From: Bugula neritina
Lineage: Eukaryota > Bryozoa > Gymnolaemata > Cheilostomatida > Bugulidae
Reading direction: 5' to 3'
Length of the DNA: 64,000 nucleotides
NCBI GenBank assembly: GCA_964035545.1
Contig: OZ037767.1
Span: 17,822,281-17,886,280 of the forward strand
Every line of letters begins with the position of its first letter. Positions within the stretch are counted from its first letter, which is position 1. The notes under the pieces were generated by a model. It did not search any database. It was given only the letters and a program-made list of their open reading frames with translations, and was not told the origin of the DNA. Positions 9,734-20,061 of this stretch are shown piece after piece. The position numbers were made by a program, and so were the translations under genes.

Positions 9734-10791
9734 ATGTCTTACTATTCTGGATCGAAGGGTGAGTTAATTATGTTTTTGGTACGATAACTAGACTGCATCA
9801 GTCAGCTTTAGCTACACTAGCTAGCGAGCTGGAGATTCGATAATGATAAACAGTGGTGGGAATACACGTCGACTTTGATTTTAAATAATCTGTCATAGCG
9901 AGTGTGTTCTCCATCAACTATTCATTAGCCTGAATCTCACGAGTGTAACTGAACAGAGTACCGGTCAGGCTGTACACGCCGACGGTACCTCAGTGTATAA
10001 TCTTTAACACTGCTACTCTTTCAGATCACACTCGAGTGACCACCTCCCGGTCACGGGACCAGCCAACCTCTCTGCCTATGGAAGAAGAGCCTGTAATGGA
10101 GAATGGCATACCCGTGGTACTCCGTCGACGACACCGTTGGGTGTCACTCACGACGGAAAGGAGAATTGAAGAAGCCTGGGGACCCAGTGGACCACACCGA
10201 ACCTGCCAGGTCTGCTTTGAGGAGTGCCCGTCACACCGCTCCCTGCGTTTACATGTAGACGCCCATTTCCTACTCCACTTCTGTCCCTGCGGGTTCCACG
10301 ACGTCTACCCGTATCCCGTGACAGTACATAAGCTGAGCTGCTTCGCCGGAGAGAACCACACTGTTGATGAAGACAGTTTCCCCCTATACCTGGATGCCAT
10401 CAAGCCAGTCATCAGGAAGGCTATCACCCTGGCCGCACTAGCGTCAGGGTTCCACGTACTGCTGCTATCCGCCCGCCATAAGTCTCCTATGGTTCAGGGC
10501 CCGCCTCCTACCCCCGTCAACCCTAGCAACACCCCAGAAGTAGAAGAAACAACAATACCCCCTCTAACAGAGACTACTACAACCCCGCCAAGGCCTAGCC
10601 AGCTGGCTAATGTAGAAGAGCGGCTTGTAAGACTACAAGCCGAGTTCACACAACTTGCCCCTGACTTGCTGGATACGACGACAGGTCTATACCAGTTGAA
10701 GGACTCAGTGGGGCGACTGAAGAGGCGGCTACGTGCCCGACAGGCTCGACACAGAGCACGATCGCTACAAGAGTCAGAGTCCACCCAATGA
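9734..10791 (+). CDS. Gypsy-1 ORF3: spliced C2H2 zinc-finger/coiled-coil accessory protein
   Basis: Unknown function. The long open stretch 10027-10791 has no good ATG at its start, but a short exon 9734-9758 (ATG, 24 nt after the Pro-Pol stop) joins it in frame if 9759-10024 is removed as a GT-AG intron (GTGAGT donor, pyrimidine-rich acceptor ending CTTTCAG). The product would be 263 residues. It has a classic C2H2 finger: Cys codons at 10204 and 10213, His codons at 10252 and 10264, spacing C-x2-C-x12-H-x3-H. A second Cys/His-rich stretch (CPCGFHDVYP) follows, then a short hydrophobic patch (10420-10470), a Pro/Thr-rich linker, and a C-terminal Leu-heptad, Arg-rich coiled coil. It does not look like an envelope protein. 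An unspliced ORF starting at the GTG at 10036 is less likely. Confidence 0.65.
9759..10024 (+). other. Probable intron within Gypsy-1
   Basis: Donor AAGG|GTGAGTTAATT and acceptor TGCTACTCTTTCAG|AT bound 266 bp rich in stops in the relevant frame. Splicing joins the ATG at 9734 to the zinc-finger ORF in frame. Full-length RNA would keep the intron, so the element can retain it through transposition, as retroviruses do for subgenomic mRNAs. Confidence 0.6.
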
Positions 10792-11069
10792 GAATGCCTG
10801 GGGTAGGCACCTTCGTTGAGCTGTAACTCGTCTGGAAAGTGACGAGTGCTCCGACATTGGCCCGCGTGCTGGTAAGCACCCTCTCTCTTTATAGCTGACT
10901 AGATGTGTGTGTTCGATCACCCTGTTGTCTTCTAATGTAAATGTGTCGTACTCAACTATTTCTTTTCTTATTCTTTGTGGGTTTACTTATGTATGTTTTT
11001 CTTTTTGGATTATTGTGTAGTTTTTCATTATGTGTTTTTTTATTGTGTTATCAGAAAGTAGGGCTTTCT

Positions 11070-11083
11070 GCTGGGGGGGGCGG
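11070..11083 (+). promoter_or_regulatory. Gypsy-1 polypurine tract
   Basis: A G-rich run (G8, then CGG) directly precedes the 3' LTR at 11084, in the position of the plus-strand primer. The 150 bp before it are very T-rich. Confidence 0.7.
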
Positions 11084-11435
11084 TGTAGTGAGTAGTGCAA
11101 AGTACAAATACGGGAATCGCCCTCTCTCTACTCTTGGAATACTTAGACCCTTATGTAGCAACCAATTAGCAGCTCCGGAAGATATGCTTCCGATTCACGT
11201 GACACTTCCCGGGTTATTAACATTATCTCACGTTGTTGTAAGCGGAGGCTTGAAGTAGTAACATGTGTTAGTAGTTGACTGATGTATAGGATAATTTGAT
11301 GTGATGTTTGTTTTATGCTTTATGTGGATAATAAATATAATTACTCGACAGCTACCCTAGTAATTGCTAGCAGAATAACCAGCTAAATATACGCAAGTAA
11401 ATAACTCACGCTCAGTAATTGCACAAATTACTACA
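11084..11435 (+). repeat. Gypsy-1 3' LTR
   Basis: 352 bp, identical to the 5' LTR except for one missing T. Ends TGTAGT...ACTACA. Confidence 0.97.
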
Positions 11436-12795
11436 ATATGATCTATGAATAGTTGTTTAATTACATTGTAATGAAATGTAAAAGATATCAGAATTTAAAT
11501 AGCATTTTAATAGGCATAATTTTTAAGATGGCAAAATTGCTTACCACAGTTTCACTTGGTTTTGTTTTTAGAATTATTCTAAATGCTTTTTTTGCTAAAT
11601 CAAAATTTTATCCAGCTTTGAAGTACCAGCATGACCCCAAAACTCTAAACCATAAATTTAATGTGCATGGATAAAGAATGTATAGTAAATCTCCATCATT
11701 GTTTTTGTGTTATTAAAGTACTTTCTTACATGTCTCATTATTCAACTACGTAAATTAATTTATTACAAATTTTTGCTATATGTTTACTAAACGAAATATG
11801 TTCATATAAAATAATTCTTAAAAATTGAGTGCAATTTGCATTTAAGATAGGCATGTTGTTCAAAAATATAGGATTAAAAGGTTTTAACCGATGTTTCTGG
11901 GGATTTATGAAATGCATAGACAAGGTTTTTTGTGAATTTATTATAAGTTTGTTTGCTACACACCATTGACTAATTTTATTAACTCCGTGTTGTAATCCTA
12001 TAATATCGGTGGAGGAAACACTGGTATCACCAGCAAACAATATAGTTTTAGGGTTGGAATATTTTCTGCTAAATCATTAATAAAAATTAAAAACAGCAAC
12101 TGTCCAAGAATGGAGCTTTGAGGCACCCAATATTTACCTGTTGAGTATAAGTTGATAGAATATTATTGTTATTGGCAAACTGTTTTCTATTTGAGAGATA
12201 ATTCTTTACAATGGTGGTGGCTGAATTAGAAAAACTATAAAATTCTAATTTTTCAATCAAGATTAAGTGATCAACTGTATCAAAGGCTTTCAAAAATAAA
12301 GAAACATTCAATGTGTTATCATTTTGCAATCTAGATTATGGTAAAGATTTTCAAGCAATCTATTTATTACACCAAAGATGTTTTGGTTTGCACAAAAGCC
12401 ATACTGATTTTCTACAAAAAAGTTACGATTCTCCATGTAAGTACGGATTTGCTTGGCCATGATTTTCTCTATTACTTTTGACAACACTGGCAAGATCGAA
12501 ATAGGACGATATAGTTGTTAACATCAAATTTACTTCCCTTTTTGTGCAATGCTGTTACTCTTGCAATTTTGAGACAGTTGGAAAAATTGATAATTTGATA
12601 TTGCTTTGTATATTAAATAAGTGATGATGGAGCAAGTGAAAGCAAGTTGTAGTCTTCCCTGTATCTAGATGACTAATGGTCTCAATAACATCTTCTTCTA
12701 ATACTTCCACAAAGCACACATTTACATTTAGCAACTGTTTATGTGTCATAAAACTTGTTAAATGTGTGTTTGAAATGAAAAATTTGTCTGCCAAC
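11436..12795 (-). pseudogene. Decayed LINE ORF2 (Jockey/CR1-like RT), middle segment
   Basis: The minus strand encodes broken pieces of a non-LTR reverse transcriptase in several frames. In order from high to low coordinates: an ADKFFISN segment near 12780; PVLSKVIEKIMAKQ and NQYGF near 12400-12490; KAFDTVDHLILIEKLEFY and NYLSNRKQ near 12170-12300; and the catalytic region FAGDTS near 12030, where families have FADD, so one catalytic Asp is lost. The KKAFRII region follows near 11600. Frameshifts and stops make it inactive. It is cut from its 5' part by Gypsy-2 at 12796 and from its 3' part by Gypsy-1 at 11435. Confidence 0.85.
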
Positions 12796-13129
12796 TGTTA
12801 TATTATTATGTGTCTTTTGTTTATCACTAATTACGGACTAGCGAGATGCTACGTTATAATGTCATGTGCATTTGTTTATTAAAATACATATTGGGTCAAG
12901 GACGAACGAGAGACTACGAGATGAAAGATGTCAGCCTACAGTAGATAAACACGCCGATAGACTTTGTGATAAAATAATTATAAATCAGTACTATACTTTT
13001 GGTCCTTGTATTTCCCCTGGCCGGCCAGACCCCACTTTAAGTTTATTGTTCTTTCGATACTTCAATGTCATGCCTACATACTTCGAGTAACTCTCAGGTA
13101 ATTATATACTCACTATACTTAATGTTTCA
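12796..13129 (+). repeat. Gypsy-2 5' LTR
   Basis: 334 bp starting TGTTATATTATTATG and ending CTTAATGTTTCA. The short open frames inside it are not genes. Confidence 0.97.
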
Positions 13130-13139
13130 TGGTGGCAGC
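13130..13139 (+). promoter_or_regulatory. Gypsy-2 primer binding site
   Basis: TGGTGGCAGC follows the 5' LTR directly. It shares its first ten bases with the Gypsy-1 PBS, so it is probably also tRNA-Leu primed, with a shorter match. Confidence 0.65.
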
Positions 13140-13237
13140 TAGATCGTACTCGCACCCTACTTTGCCACTGGAGTGGTGATTGTTTAGCTTTTAGTTGTTT
13201 GTTGTTGTGGACTGTGTTGGTCTGCCTTGGAGCTGTC

Positions 13238-16200
13238 ATGGAAGGTTTGAAGGCCCCTGGAGAATTATCATTTGAAGGTAATGTGTCAGACAATTGGAGG
13301 AAGTGGAGAAGGGCCTTGGAAAATTATTTGCTTGCAAGTGATTTGGTTTTGAAGCCTCAAGAGAGTGGCCAAGAGCCTCCTCCTGAGAATGCGGGTATTA
13401 ATAGACGTCAGGTTGCTATACTTCTGAACCAGGCTGGTGAGGAAGCTACTGAGATTTATGGTCAATTTGACTTTCCCGCAGGTAAAAGCAAGGATGTTAT
13501 GGCTGATGTTTTGGAGCAGTTTGAAGCCTATTGCAATCCCCGGCGTAACGTGTTGTATGAATGGTTTGTTTTTTGGTCTCTCAGTCAGAGTGATGGAGAG
13601 CCCATTGACACCTTTGTGAAACGTCTAAAAACTCAAGCTACAAAATGTGATTTTGGCGAATTGCGAGACCGAATGCTTCTCTGCAGAATTGTGTTTGGAC
13701 TCACTGATGGAAAGTTGAAGGAGCGGCTACTCCGTGACAAAAACGTTAAACTTGAGAGTGCCTTAGATGACATCCGTGCTGCTGAGATTACCAAACAGCA
13801 AATGTCAAGAATGGCTGCCGGTGATACTACTATGAAGACAGTCAATGAGATAAATGATGCTGCAGTCAGCACTGTGCAGAGTCAGCCTGGCGCTACGCAA
13901 AATAAAACCAGAAGTAACACACGTAAGGACAACATAGATTGCAAATTTTGTGGATATACACATGCCAAAGGTAGATGTCCTGCTTATGGCGAGACATGTC
14001 ATAACTGCGGGAAGAAAAATCACTTTGAGAAAGTCTGCAAAGGCAAAGCTCTTGCAGCGAAACAAATGAATAGCTTGTTCATAGGTGCTGTTGGTGCTCT
14101 TTCTAATGAATCTAAATTGAAATCTTGGATTCTTCCGATGAAGGTCAGTGACAAAGGAAAGGCCAATGATATTCAGTTTAAGATTGATACTGGAGCTGAA
14201 ACGAATTGCATCAACCTAAGAACCGTTCAGTCACTTGGTGCTACTCTAAAGCCCACTTCTGTATGCCTTTACGGCTATAATAAGGCCAAGATCAAGAATG
14301 TGGGTGCAGTTCAACTCACCGTGAACCACAAGGAGCATAGCCAGAGTGTCCACTTCGAGGTGGTTGATGAGGACCTTCCTCCCATACTTGGCCTCGAGGC
14401 TGCTGAATCTTTTGGTCTGATCCGCAGAGTTAATCAGTTGTCAACCTCGATACTTCAGGAGTTCCCTGAGGTGTTTGAAGGAGTTGGCAGACTTGATGGA
14501 GAGCACGAGATATGTGTTGACGAGAATGTGAAGCCTGTGGTTCATCATCCAAGACGTGTCCCACTCAGTATGTTAGACAAAGTGAAAAAGGAGCTGGATG
14601 ATATGGAGGCATCTGGAATCATATCTAAGGTTGACGTACCAACCAACTGGGTGAGTAGTATGGTATGCGTTGAAAAGAAAGATGGGTCGGTTCGTATATG
14701 CCTAGACCCCAAGGACCTGAACAGAGCAGTGAGACGAGAACATCACAAGATACCCACATTAGAAGACATTGCCTTCAGATTCAATGGTATGCAATACTAC
14801 ACCATCATGGACATGAAACATGGATACTGGCATGTAGCCTTGACCAAAGAGAGTAGACTGCTCACAACGTTCAACACCCCATATGGTCGCTACTGTTTTG
14901 ATAGACTTCCATTTGGTCTTCACTCAAGTGCTGAAGTCTTTGAGAAGAAGGTGGAGCAAATATTTGGAGACTTGCCTGGTGTCTCAGTGTATTTTGATGA
15001 CATCATTGTAGCTGGAAAGACACAACAGGAACATGATGCCAATCTGAGAAAGCTATTGGTAAAGGCCAAAGAGGCTAATGTGAAGTTTAATCGCAAGAAG
15101 ATTCAGTTGAATCAGACGGAGGTACGCTATTTAGGCCATATAGTATCGAAAGATGGTCTGCGTCCTGACCCAGACAAGATAGCAGCTATTGAGGCTATGC
15201 CTGACCCAACAGACCGAGAGGGAGTACAAAGACTGATTGGTACTCTCAATTTTCTAAGAGCCTACATACCCAACATGTCAGCCTGTACTGAGCCCTTGAG
15301 AGTGCTACTGAAGAGTGATAGTCAGTGGGTGTGGTCCAAAGAACAAATGGAAAGCTTCCAGGTAATTAAACGCTTGCTTACATCCGAACCTGTCTTGCAG
15401 TATTTTGATGTTACCAAGGATGCGCATTTACAAGTTGACGCTTCAAAGTCGGGACTTGGTGCAGTGTTACTACAGGAAGGTAAACCTGTTGCATACGCTT
15501 CACGCAGCTTAACTGAGACTGAGTGCAACTATCCCCAAATAGATAAGGAGCTGCTAGCAGTTGTGTTCGGCTGTGAGCGCTTTCACAGCTACCTCTATGG
15601 ACGTGCTGTTCACATACAGACGGATCATAAACCTCTCGTCCCGATAATGAACAAGTCGTTGCACAAGGCATCCCCAAGGCTGCAAAGACTACTTCTGCGA
15701 CTACAAAGATACCGGATAGCTGAGTTCACATATGTTCCGGGCAAGTATTTATATATTGCTGACACACTATCCCGAGCCTACCTTCAGCGCGTTACAAATG
15801 ATCAGTGTGATCTCGAAGGTGAAGTTGTGATGGTTCATGCCTTAGAAACCGATGATAGCACCATGAATGAGATGAGACAGTCATATGCTGAAGACCCGAC
15901 AATGGACAGTCTGAAAAAAGCACTGCAAGATGGTTGGTCATGGAGTAGACGGAGTCAGGCCCCCACAGAAATCCAACCCTACTGGAATGTTAGATCTGAC
16001 ATCTATGATGTGGATGGATTTCTTTACGTTGAAGAGCGGCTTATAGTTCCGAAGTCACAGAGGAAGCACATTCTAAAGTCGCTACACATGGGCCACCTGG
16101 GCGTTGAGAAATGCAGAGAGCTTGCGAGGAAATCATTCTATTGGCCTGGGCTATCTGCTGATATACGAAATGAAGTGTCAAGTTGCCTCACCTGCGCTAA

Positions 16201-17152
16201 GTTTTCCAACCGTCAACAGAAAGAGCCGTTAATGTCTCATGAGCTGCCAAGTCTACCATGGAATAAAGTGGCTATGGATATACTGTCCTATAAGAATAAT
16301 GATTACTTGGTAGTTGTGGACTGTTACTCTCACTTCCCCGAGCTGAGATTACTCAGGAGAAAGACTGCTGAAGACGTGGTTTTGGCATTGAAATCCATAT
16401 TTGCTGTACACGGGGTGCCAGTGTCCATTCTGGCGGACAACATGCCTTTCAGCAGTAGAATCATGCAGACTTTTGCATCAAGCTGGTGCTTCACCATTGT
16501 AACATCTAGTCCGCACTACCCTAAGTCCAATGGAATGGCTGAGCGTTATGTGCAAACGATGAAAGCCTTTCTAAAAAAATGTGAGGATGAAAGAGAGGAT
16601 ATATACAGGTCACTACTCAGGTACAGGCAATCTCCTATCACTGGCTGTGCTTTCAGTCCAGCTGAGCTTCTGTTCAACAGAGCCCTAAGAAGTGATTTGC
16701 CAATCACTGCCGAGTCGCTTAAACCAGTTGTTATTGAGGCTAGCCAACAACTAATAGCCAACCAAAACTTGCAGAAGAAGTACCATGACCGCCATGCACG
16801 GCCGTTGGCTGATCTGGAACCTGGGACTCCTGCACTAATCAGGTCAAGCACTGACAAAGAATGGTCGCCAGGAATGATTGTCGAACAGCATGACTCCCCC
16901 AGATCCTACTTGGTTGACAACGGTCAGTCTATAGTGCGTAGGAATCGTGTTCACCTCAAACCAGATAACACACAGACCCTTGGTGTCGCTGATGCTGCTG
17001 ATACTGATGTTGGAGATGCTCCTAATGAATCCCCCCACATGCCTGCCCCGCCTGCAACACCTCTCAGGAACGCGGCACCACCACCAGAGCGTCAACCCAG
17101 AAGCAACCGTGGAGTCCTCCCCGCTAAATACAAGGACTTCCACATGGGATAA
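13238..17152 (+). CDS. gag-pol: Gypsy-2 Gag-Pol polyprotein
   Basis: A single 1,304-residue ORF from the ATG at 13238 to the TAA at 17152. Gag (about 1-290) ends in two Cys-rich knuckles (from residue 235, and CHNCGKKNHFEKVC). The protease has DTGAETN at residue 317. RT follows with VEKKDGSVRICLDPKDLN and the catalytic YFDD at 585-588. RNase H begins near QVDASKSGLGAVL (D734) and includes TDHKPL. Integrase has the HHCC zinc domain at about 944-990 and a core with D1014, D1067 and E1102. No chromodomain is visible. The fused gag-pol without a frameshift resembles metazoan K02A2.6-like/Mag-type Gypsy elements by my recollection. It would copy element RNA into cDNA and insert it; all key residues checked are present. 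Confidence 0.95.
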   Translation: MEGLKAPGELSFEGNVSDNWRKWRRALENYLLASDLVLKPQESGQEPPPENAGINRRQVAILLNQAGEEATEIYGQFDFPAGKSKDVMADVLEQFEAYCNPRRNVLYEWFVFWSLSQSDGEPIDTFVKRLKTQATKCDFGELRDRMLLCRIVFGLTDGKLKERLLRDKNVKLESALDDIRAAEITKQQMSRMAAGDTTMKTVNEINDAAVSTVQSQPGATQNKTRSNTRKDNIDCKFCGYTHAKGRCPAYGETCHNCGKKNHFEKVCKGKALAAKQMNSLFIGAVGALSNESKLKSWILPMKVSDKGKANDIQFKIDTGAETNCINLRTVQSLGATLKPTSVCLYGYNKAKIKNVGAVQLTVNHKEHSQSVHFEVVDEDLPPILGLEAAESFGLIRRVNQLSTSILQEFPEVFEGVGRLDGEHEICVDENVKPVVHHPRRVPLSMLDKVKKELDDMEASGIISKVDVPTNWVSSMVCVEKKDGSVRICLDPKDLNRAVRREHHKIPTLEDIAFRFNGMQYYTIMDMKHGYWHVALTKESRLLTTFNTPYGRYCFDRLPFGLHSSAEVFEKKVEQIFGDLPGVSVYFDDIIVAGKTQQEHDANLRKLLVKAKEANVKFNRKKIQLNQTEVRYLGHIVSKDGLRPDPDKIAAIEAMPDPTDREGVQRLIGTLNFLRAYIPNMSACTEPLRVLLKSDSQWVWSKEQMESFQVIKRLLTSEPVLQYFDVTKDAHLQVDASKSGLGAVLLQEGKPVAYASRSLTETECNYPQIDKELLAVVFGCERFHSYLYGRAVHIQTDHKPLVPIMNKSLHKASPRLQRLLLRLQRYRIAEFTYVPGKYLYIADTLSRAYLQRVTNDQCDLEGEVVMVHALETDDSTMNEMRQSYAEDPTMDSLKKALQDGWSWSRRSQAPTEIQPYWNVRSDIYDVDGFLYVEERLIVPKSQRKHILKSLHMGHLGVEKCRELARKSFYWPGLSADIRNEVSSCLTCAKFSNRQQKEPLMSHELPSLPWNKVAMDILSYKNNDYLVVVDCYSHFPELRLLRRKTAEDVVLALKSIFAVHGVPVSILADNMPFSSRIMQTFASSWCFTIVTSSPHYPKSNGMAERYVQTMKAFLKKCEDEREDIYRSLLRYRQSPITGCAFSPAELLFNRALRSDLPITAESLKPVVIEASQQLIANQNLQKKYHDRHARPLADLEPGTPALIRSSTDKEWSPGMIVEQHDSPRSYLVDNGQSIVRRNRVHLKPDNTQTLGVADAADTDVGDAPNESPHMPAPPATPLRNAAPPPERQPRSNRGVLPAKYKDFHMG

Positions 17153-17292
17153 GCTATTAGCCGTTTCCCACCCTGTACATAGTTATTTAGTTTCATTGTT
17201 AATCCCCAATCCATATATTAATCATGTATACTCGTATCATATTATTAATCTCAGCAACCTTAATCACAATGTTATAGAAGGAAGTCACCTGC

Positions 17293-17305
17293 TTAAGAAG
17301 GGAGA
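17293..17305 (+). promoter_or_regulatory. Gypsy-2 polypurine tract
   Basis: TTAAGAAGGGAGA lies immediately before the 3' LTR and serves as the plus-strand primer site. Confidence 0.75.
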
Positions 17306-17639
17306 TGTTATATTATTATGTGTCTTTTGTTTATCACTAATTACGGACTAGCGAGATGCTACGTTATAATGTCATGTGCATTTGTTTATTAAAATACATA
17401 TTGGGTCAAGGACGAACGAGAGACTACGAGATGAAAGATGTCAGCCTACAGTAGATAAACACGCCGATAGACTTTGTGATAAAATAATTATAAATCAGTA
17501 CTATACTTTTGGTCCTTGTATTTCCCCTGGCCGGCCAGACCCCACTTTAAGTTTATTGTTCTTTCGATACTTCAATGTCATGCCTACATACTTCGAGTAA
17601 CTCTCAAGTAATTATATACTCACTATACTTAATGTTTCA
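17306..17639 (+). repeat. Gypsy-2 3' LTR
   Basis: 334 bp, one substitution from the 5' LTR. Followed by the CCAAC target duplication. Confidence 0.97.
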
Positions 17640-18110
17640 CCAACTTTCTCTCAATTTTAATAAAGTGAGTATTCATGCATTCTGCTATTTCAAATAGGCC
17701 TGTAGTTTGTCTATCAGCTAAATCAATTCTTTTGGGACCTGCCAAATTAGAAAACTCTTGTTTAACAACTTTGTTTAAATATTTCCATTTGTCATTTACA
17801 TTGTTCTTGCACTTTTCATATTCATTTTTATAAAACATAAATTCTAAATTTTTGTTTTTTTTATCCGTAATAACAAAGTATTTTGTGGGTTGTGCTTGTT
17901 TTGTTTGTGTAGCTTGCTTCGTTTAGATATTAATTTTAAAAGCTGGCTGTTCATCCAAGGCCTATGAAATCGTTTTGTTGATTCATCAGAAAGTTTGGCT
18001 ACGCTATCAATGAAATAATGGAAGCTTTCATTCACATCACAACATCCATATATTTTATTCCAAACAGAGCTCTCCAGCTTTTTTTAACATTCATAATATA
18101 TATCTTGGAG
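17640..18110 (-). pseudogene. Decayed LINE ORF2, N-terminal part of the RT region
   Basis: The minus strand reads RPWMNSQLLKLISKRSKLHKQ (about 17910-17985) and then, in another frame, a segment ending HFIKIERKL at 17640. These match the stretch between endonuclease and RT in Jockey/CR1-type LINEs. Removing Gypsy-2 joins KIERKL to ADKFFISN at 12795, which confirms one disrupted ORF. Similarity fades near 18110. No endonuclease motif was recognised upstream. Confidence 0.75.
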
Positions 18111-20061
18111 ATATTCTGTTAGTTATAAATGCCAGTGTTAATTATATCACCTGAATGATTCTTTGGCATTATATTCAGTTGTAGCAGTTATAGCTGTTTA
18201 TTTCTCTCAAGTATTGATGCTGACAAATGATGTATCTATAAAAACTTAAACATTATTATAATGATGTAAAGGCACCTGCCAGCATTAGCTAGCTTGGCTT
18301 TGTATGAAGAGTGGAAACTCTTTTTATGAATGCAATAACTTATACAACTACATCCTTATTTGTTTTGATTGCACATATGCAACTCAGATAGTACTGGCTT
18401 CTTTCTGTCTGAGAATAGTGTTGACTGGTTCTACTATGATATAATTCTTTTAGGTGAATGGTTAGCTATTAGTTGGAGTTGTTTGATCTTTACTTGAGCT
18501 GAGTTAATTTCAGAGTTGTGGTGGGCTACATTTTACCCTATTTGAAGTGTGAAGTTAGCTGGTTATTTATTTTTAGCTTGTTTCATTGTCTATTCTTCCA
18601 GAGAGTCATTAGATGGCTTGCTGCTTTATCTTCTCAGTATCATTGGCCAGCGACTAGCTATCTGCCACAGCATCATCATTCTTACAGCTTTGCCACCTTT
18701 CATTGGTTACATTTTATCCAAGATATAAAAATAATGGATGATTCAAAGCTCCAATTTTAGTACGGTTGAACTGGTTGAGAGGCTCATATGAAACAGAACA
18801 TTTATCTATGCACTTTTTATACCTCAGCACACACAGCTTGGTATAAAAAGACATTTCAATAGTGGCCTTTAGAAAGTAGAGTAAGTCTACTTTTTCAAAC
18901 AAATAGATTGAGTTGGTTTGTCTAATGACCAATTAACTGCTATGAATATATACATGGATTCATTATTTGCATAGAAATGAACTGATAAATTCTAAGAATG
19001 ATAACAGTGGTTTCAAATTAAGCTTTGTATGCAGCTGGCCTATTACATTTTACAGTGGAAGAATTATTATATGTATTGCGCATGCTTGACACATCGCACG
19101 TGATGAGTTACTGACACTGGGTGCAGACGCGTAGTGGCTATTCTGATGGCTTGAAGTGTAGCTAAAGCTGTTACAGAGTAAAGGACTGTGACTAGCCACA
19201 GAAAGGCTAATCGTGTCAAGTTATTTTTGTTTATTTGAAGGTAAATGATAATTTATTACAGCTGTGACAATTCTCTTTCATTATTTTAGAACTGTGGTAA
19301 ACTATTCACAAGGTACCTATACTGAGACTGAGTGTACACTCTACAGTGAGAGTGAGGGTGACTACACTAACAGTAACACAGTACACTGTATGAGTGTACA
19401 GTACTGGTACAGATTTTGAGTGAGTGATTGACTGAGATTTCGGTTTCCGTCACAATGACTAATGAGTATGTCAAACTCAATGTAAATATCAAATAATCAA
19501 ACTAACAGAATAAAATTAATTTATTTAGCAAATAATTTAAATTATAATAGAGTATGAGTATAGATTAAGCCATAGTAATTTGAAAATCAGTTATCACAAT
19601 ATAAGTTATTGAATATCAATATGTTCACTGCAGCCACTCCAAATTAGAAATTGAAGACTCAAAAATTAAATCCTCATTGAGTGTATTGCCATTATAATTT
19701 GTTCATTTCTTGCAAGTGTAATTCTGCTGTGGGAAAAGAGATGACTGCAATAACTATAAGTATAAGCATACTCAGAACTATTGTTTATTTTTATAAGTCA
19801 TTAAATTTAATACCTATGTGATTATATATAATGCACTTGTATAACTTATGGAATCTAAAATATGATAATGTACAAGTTTAGCTTGGTTAAATTTACAGTT
19901 GGCACCGCTCTGGTCAACATAGGGTTACGTTACATTGCCAACTTCAGCTGGTACTAATAGGTTCAATTAATTATTTTTTGTCCAAGTTATGTCATGCTTA
20001 CTTTCATTGTGATTATTATTTTGAGTTTCAGAGGATATAATTTAGTTTTAGTTTATTTGAC
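18111..20061. other. Non-coding AT-rich stretch, no gene seen
   Basis: Only short shadow ORFs. It contains an R1-like segment (18468-18565) and, near 19075-19150, GC-richer sequence with GCGCATGC and CACGTG that resembles the promoter-like block of R1 at 30890-31010. Around 19330-19420 there are CACTG/GTACAC inverted motifs. Confidence 0.55.
18468..18565 (+). repeat. Diverged fragment of repeat family R1
   Basis: Shares TTAGTTGGAGTTGTTTGATC and a following CTATTTGAAGTGTGA segment with 32908-33010 (+) and with 47600-47700 (reverse complement). Confidence 0.7.

Larger units (their letters stand above)
6165..11435 (+). mobile_element. Gypsy-1: non-autonomous Ty3/Gypsy LTR retrotransposon lacking RT
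   Basis: A 5.27-kb element with 353- and 352-bp LTRs that differ by one 1-bp indel, so it is a very recent insertion. The LTRs begin TGTAGT and end ACTACA. A 4-bp target duplication ATAT flanks it (6161-6164 and 11436-11439). Internal order: PBS, gag with a CCHC knuckle, -1 frameshift signal, protease, integrase zinc-binding segment, probable intron, zinc-finger/coiled-coil ORF, U-rich stretch, polypurine tract. The space between protease and the integrase zinc domain (about 600 bp) is too small for RT plus RNase H, and no such motifs are present. The integrase catalytic core is also absent. The internal part is GC-rich compared with the flanks. Confidence 0.92.
12796..17639 (+). mobile_element. 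Gypsy-2: complete Ty3/Gypsy LTR retrotransposon
   Basis: A 4,844-bp element with two 334-bp LTRs that differ at one position (CAGGTA against CAAGTA near the 3' end), so it is young. A 5-bp target duplication CCAAC flanks it (12791-12795, 17640-17644). It has a PBS, one long gag-pol ORF and a polypurine tract. It lies inside the LINE relic: removing it restores LINE continuity. All enzymatic motifs look present, so it may be autonomous. Confidence 0.96.

Noticed and set aside
12866-13090. 74-codon ORF repeated in both Gypsy-2 LTRs (17376-17600)
   Set aside because: It repeats because the LTRs are identical; in the solo LTR the frame is broken.
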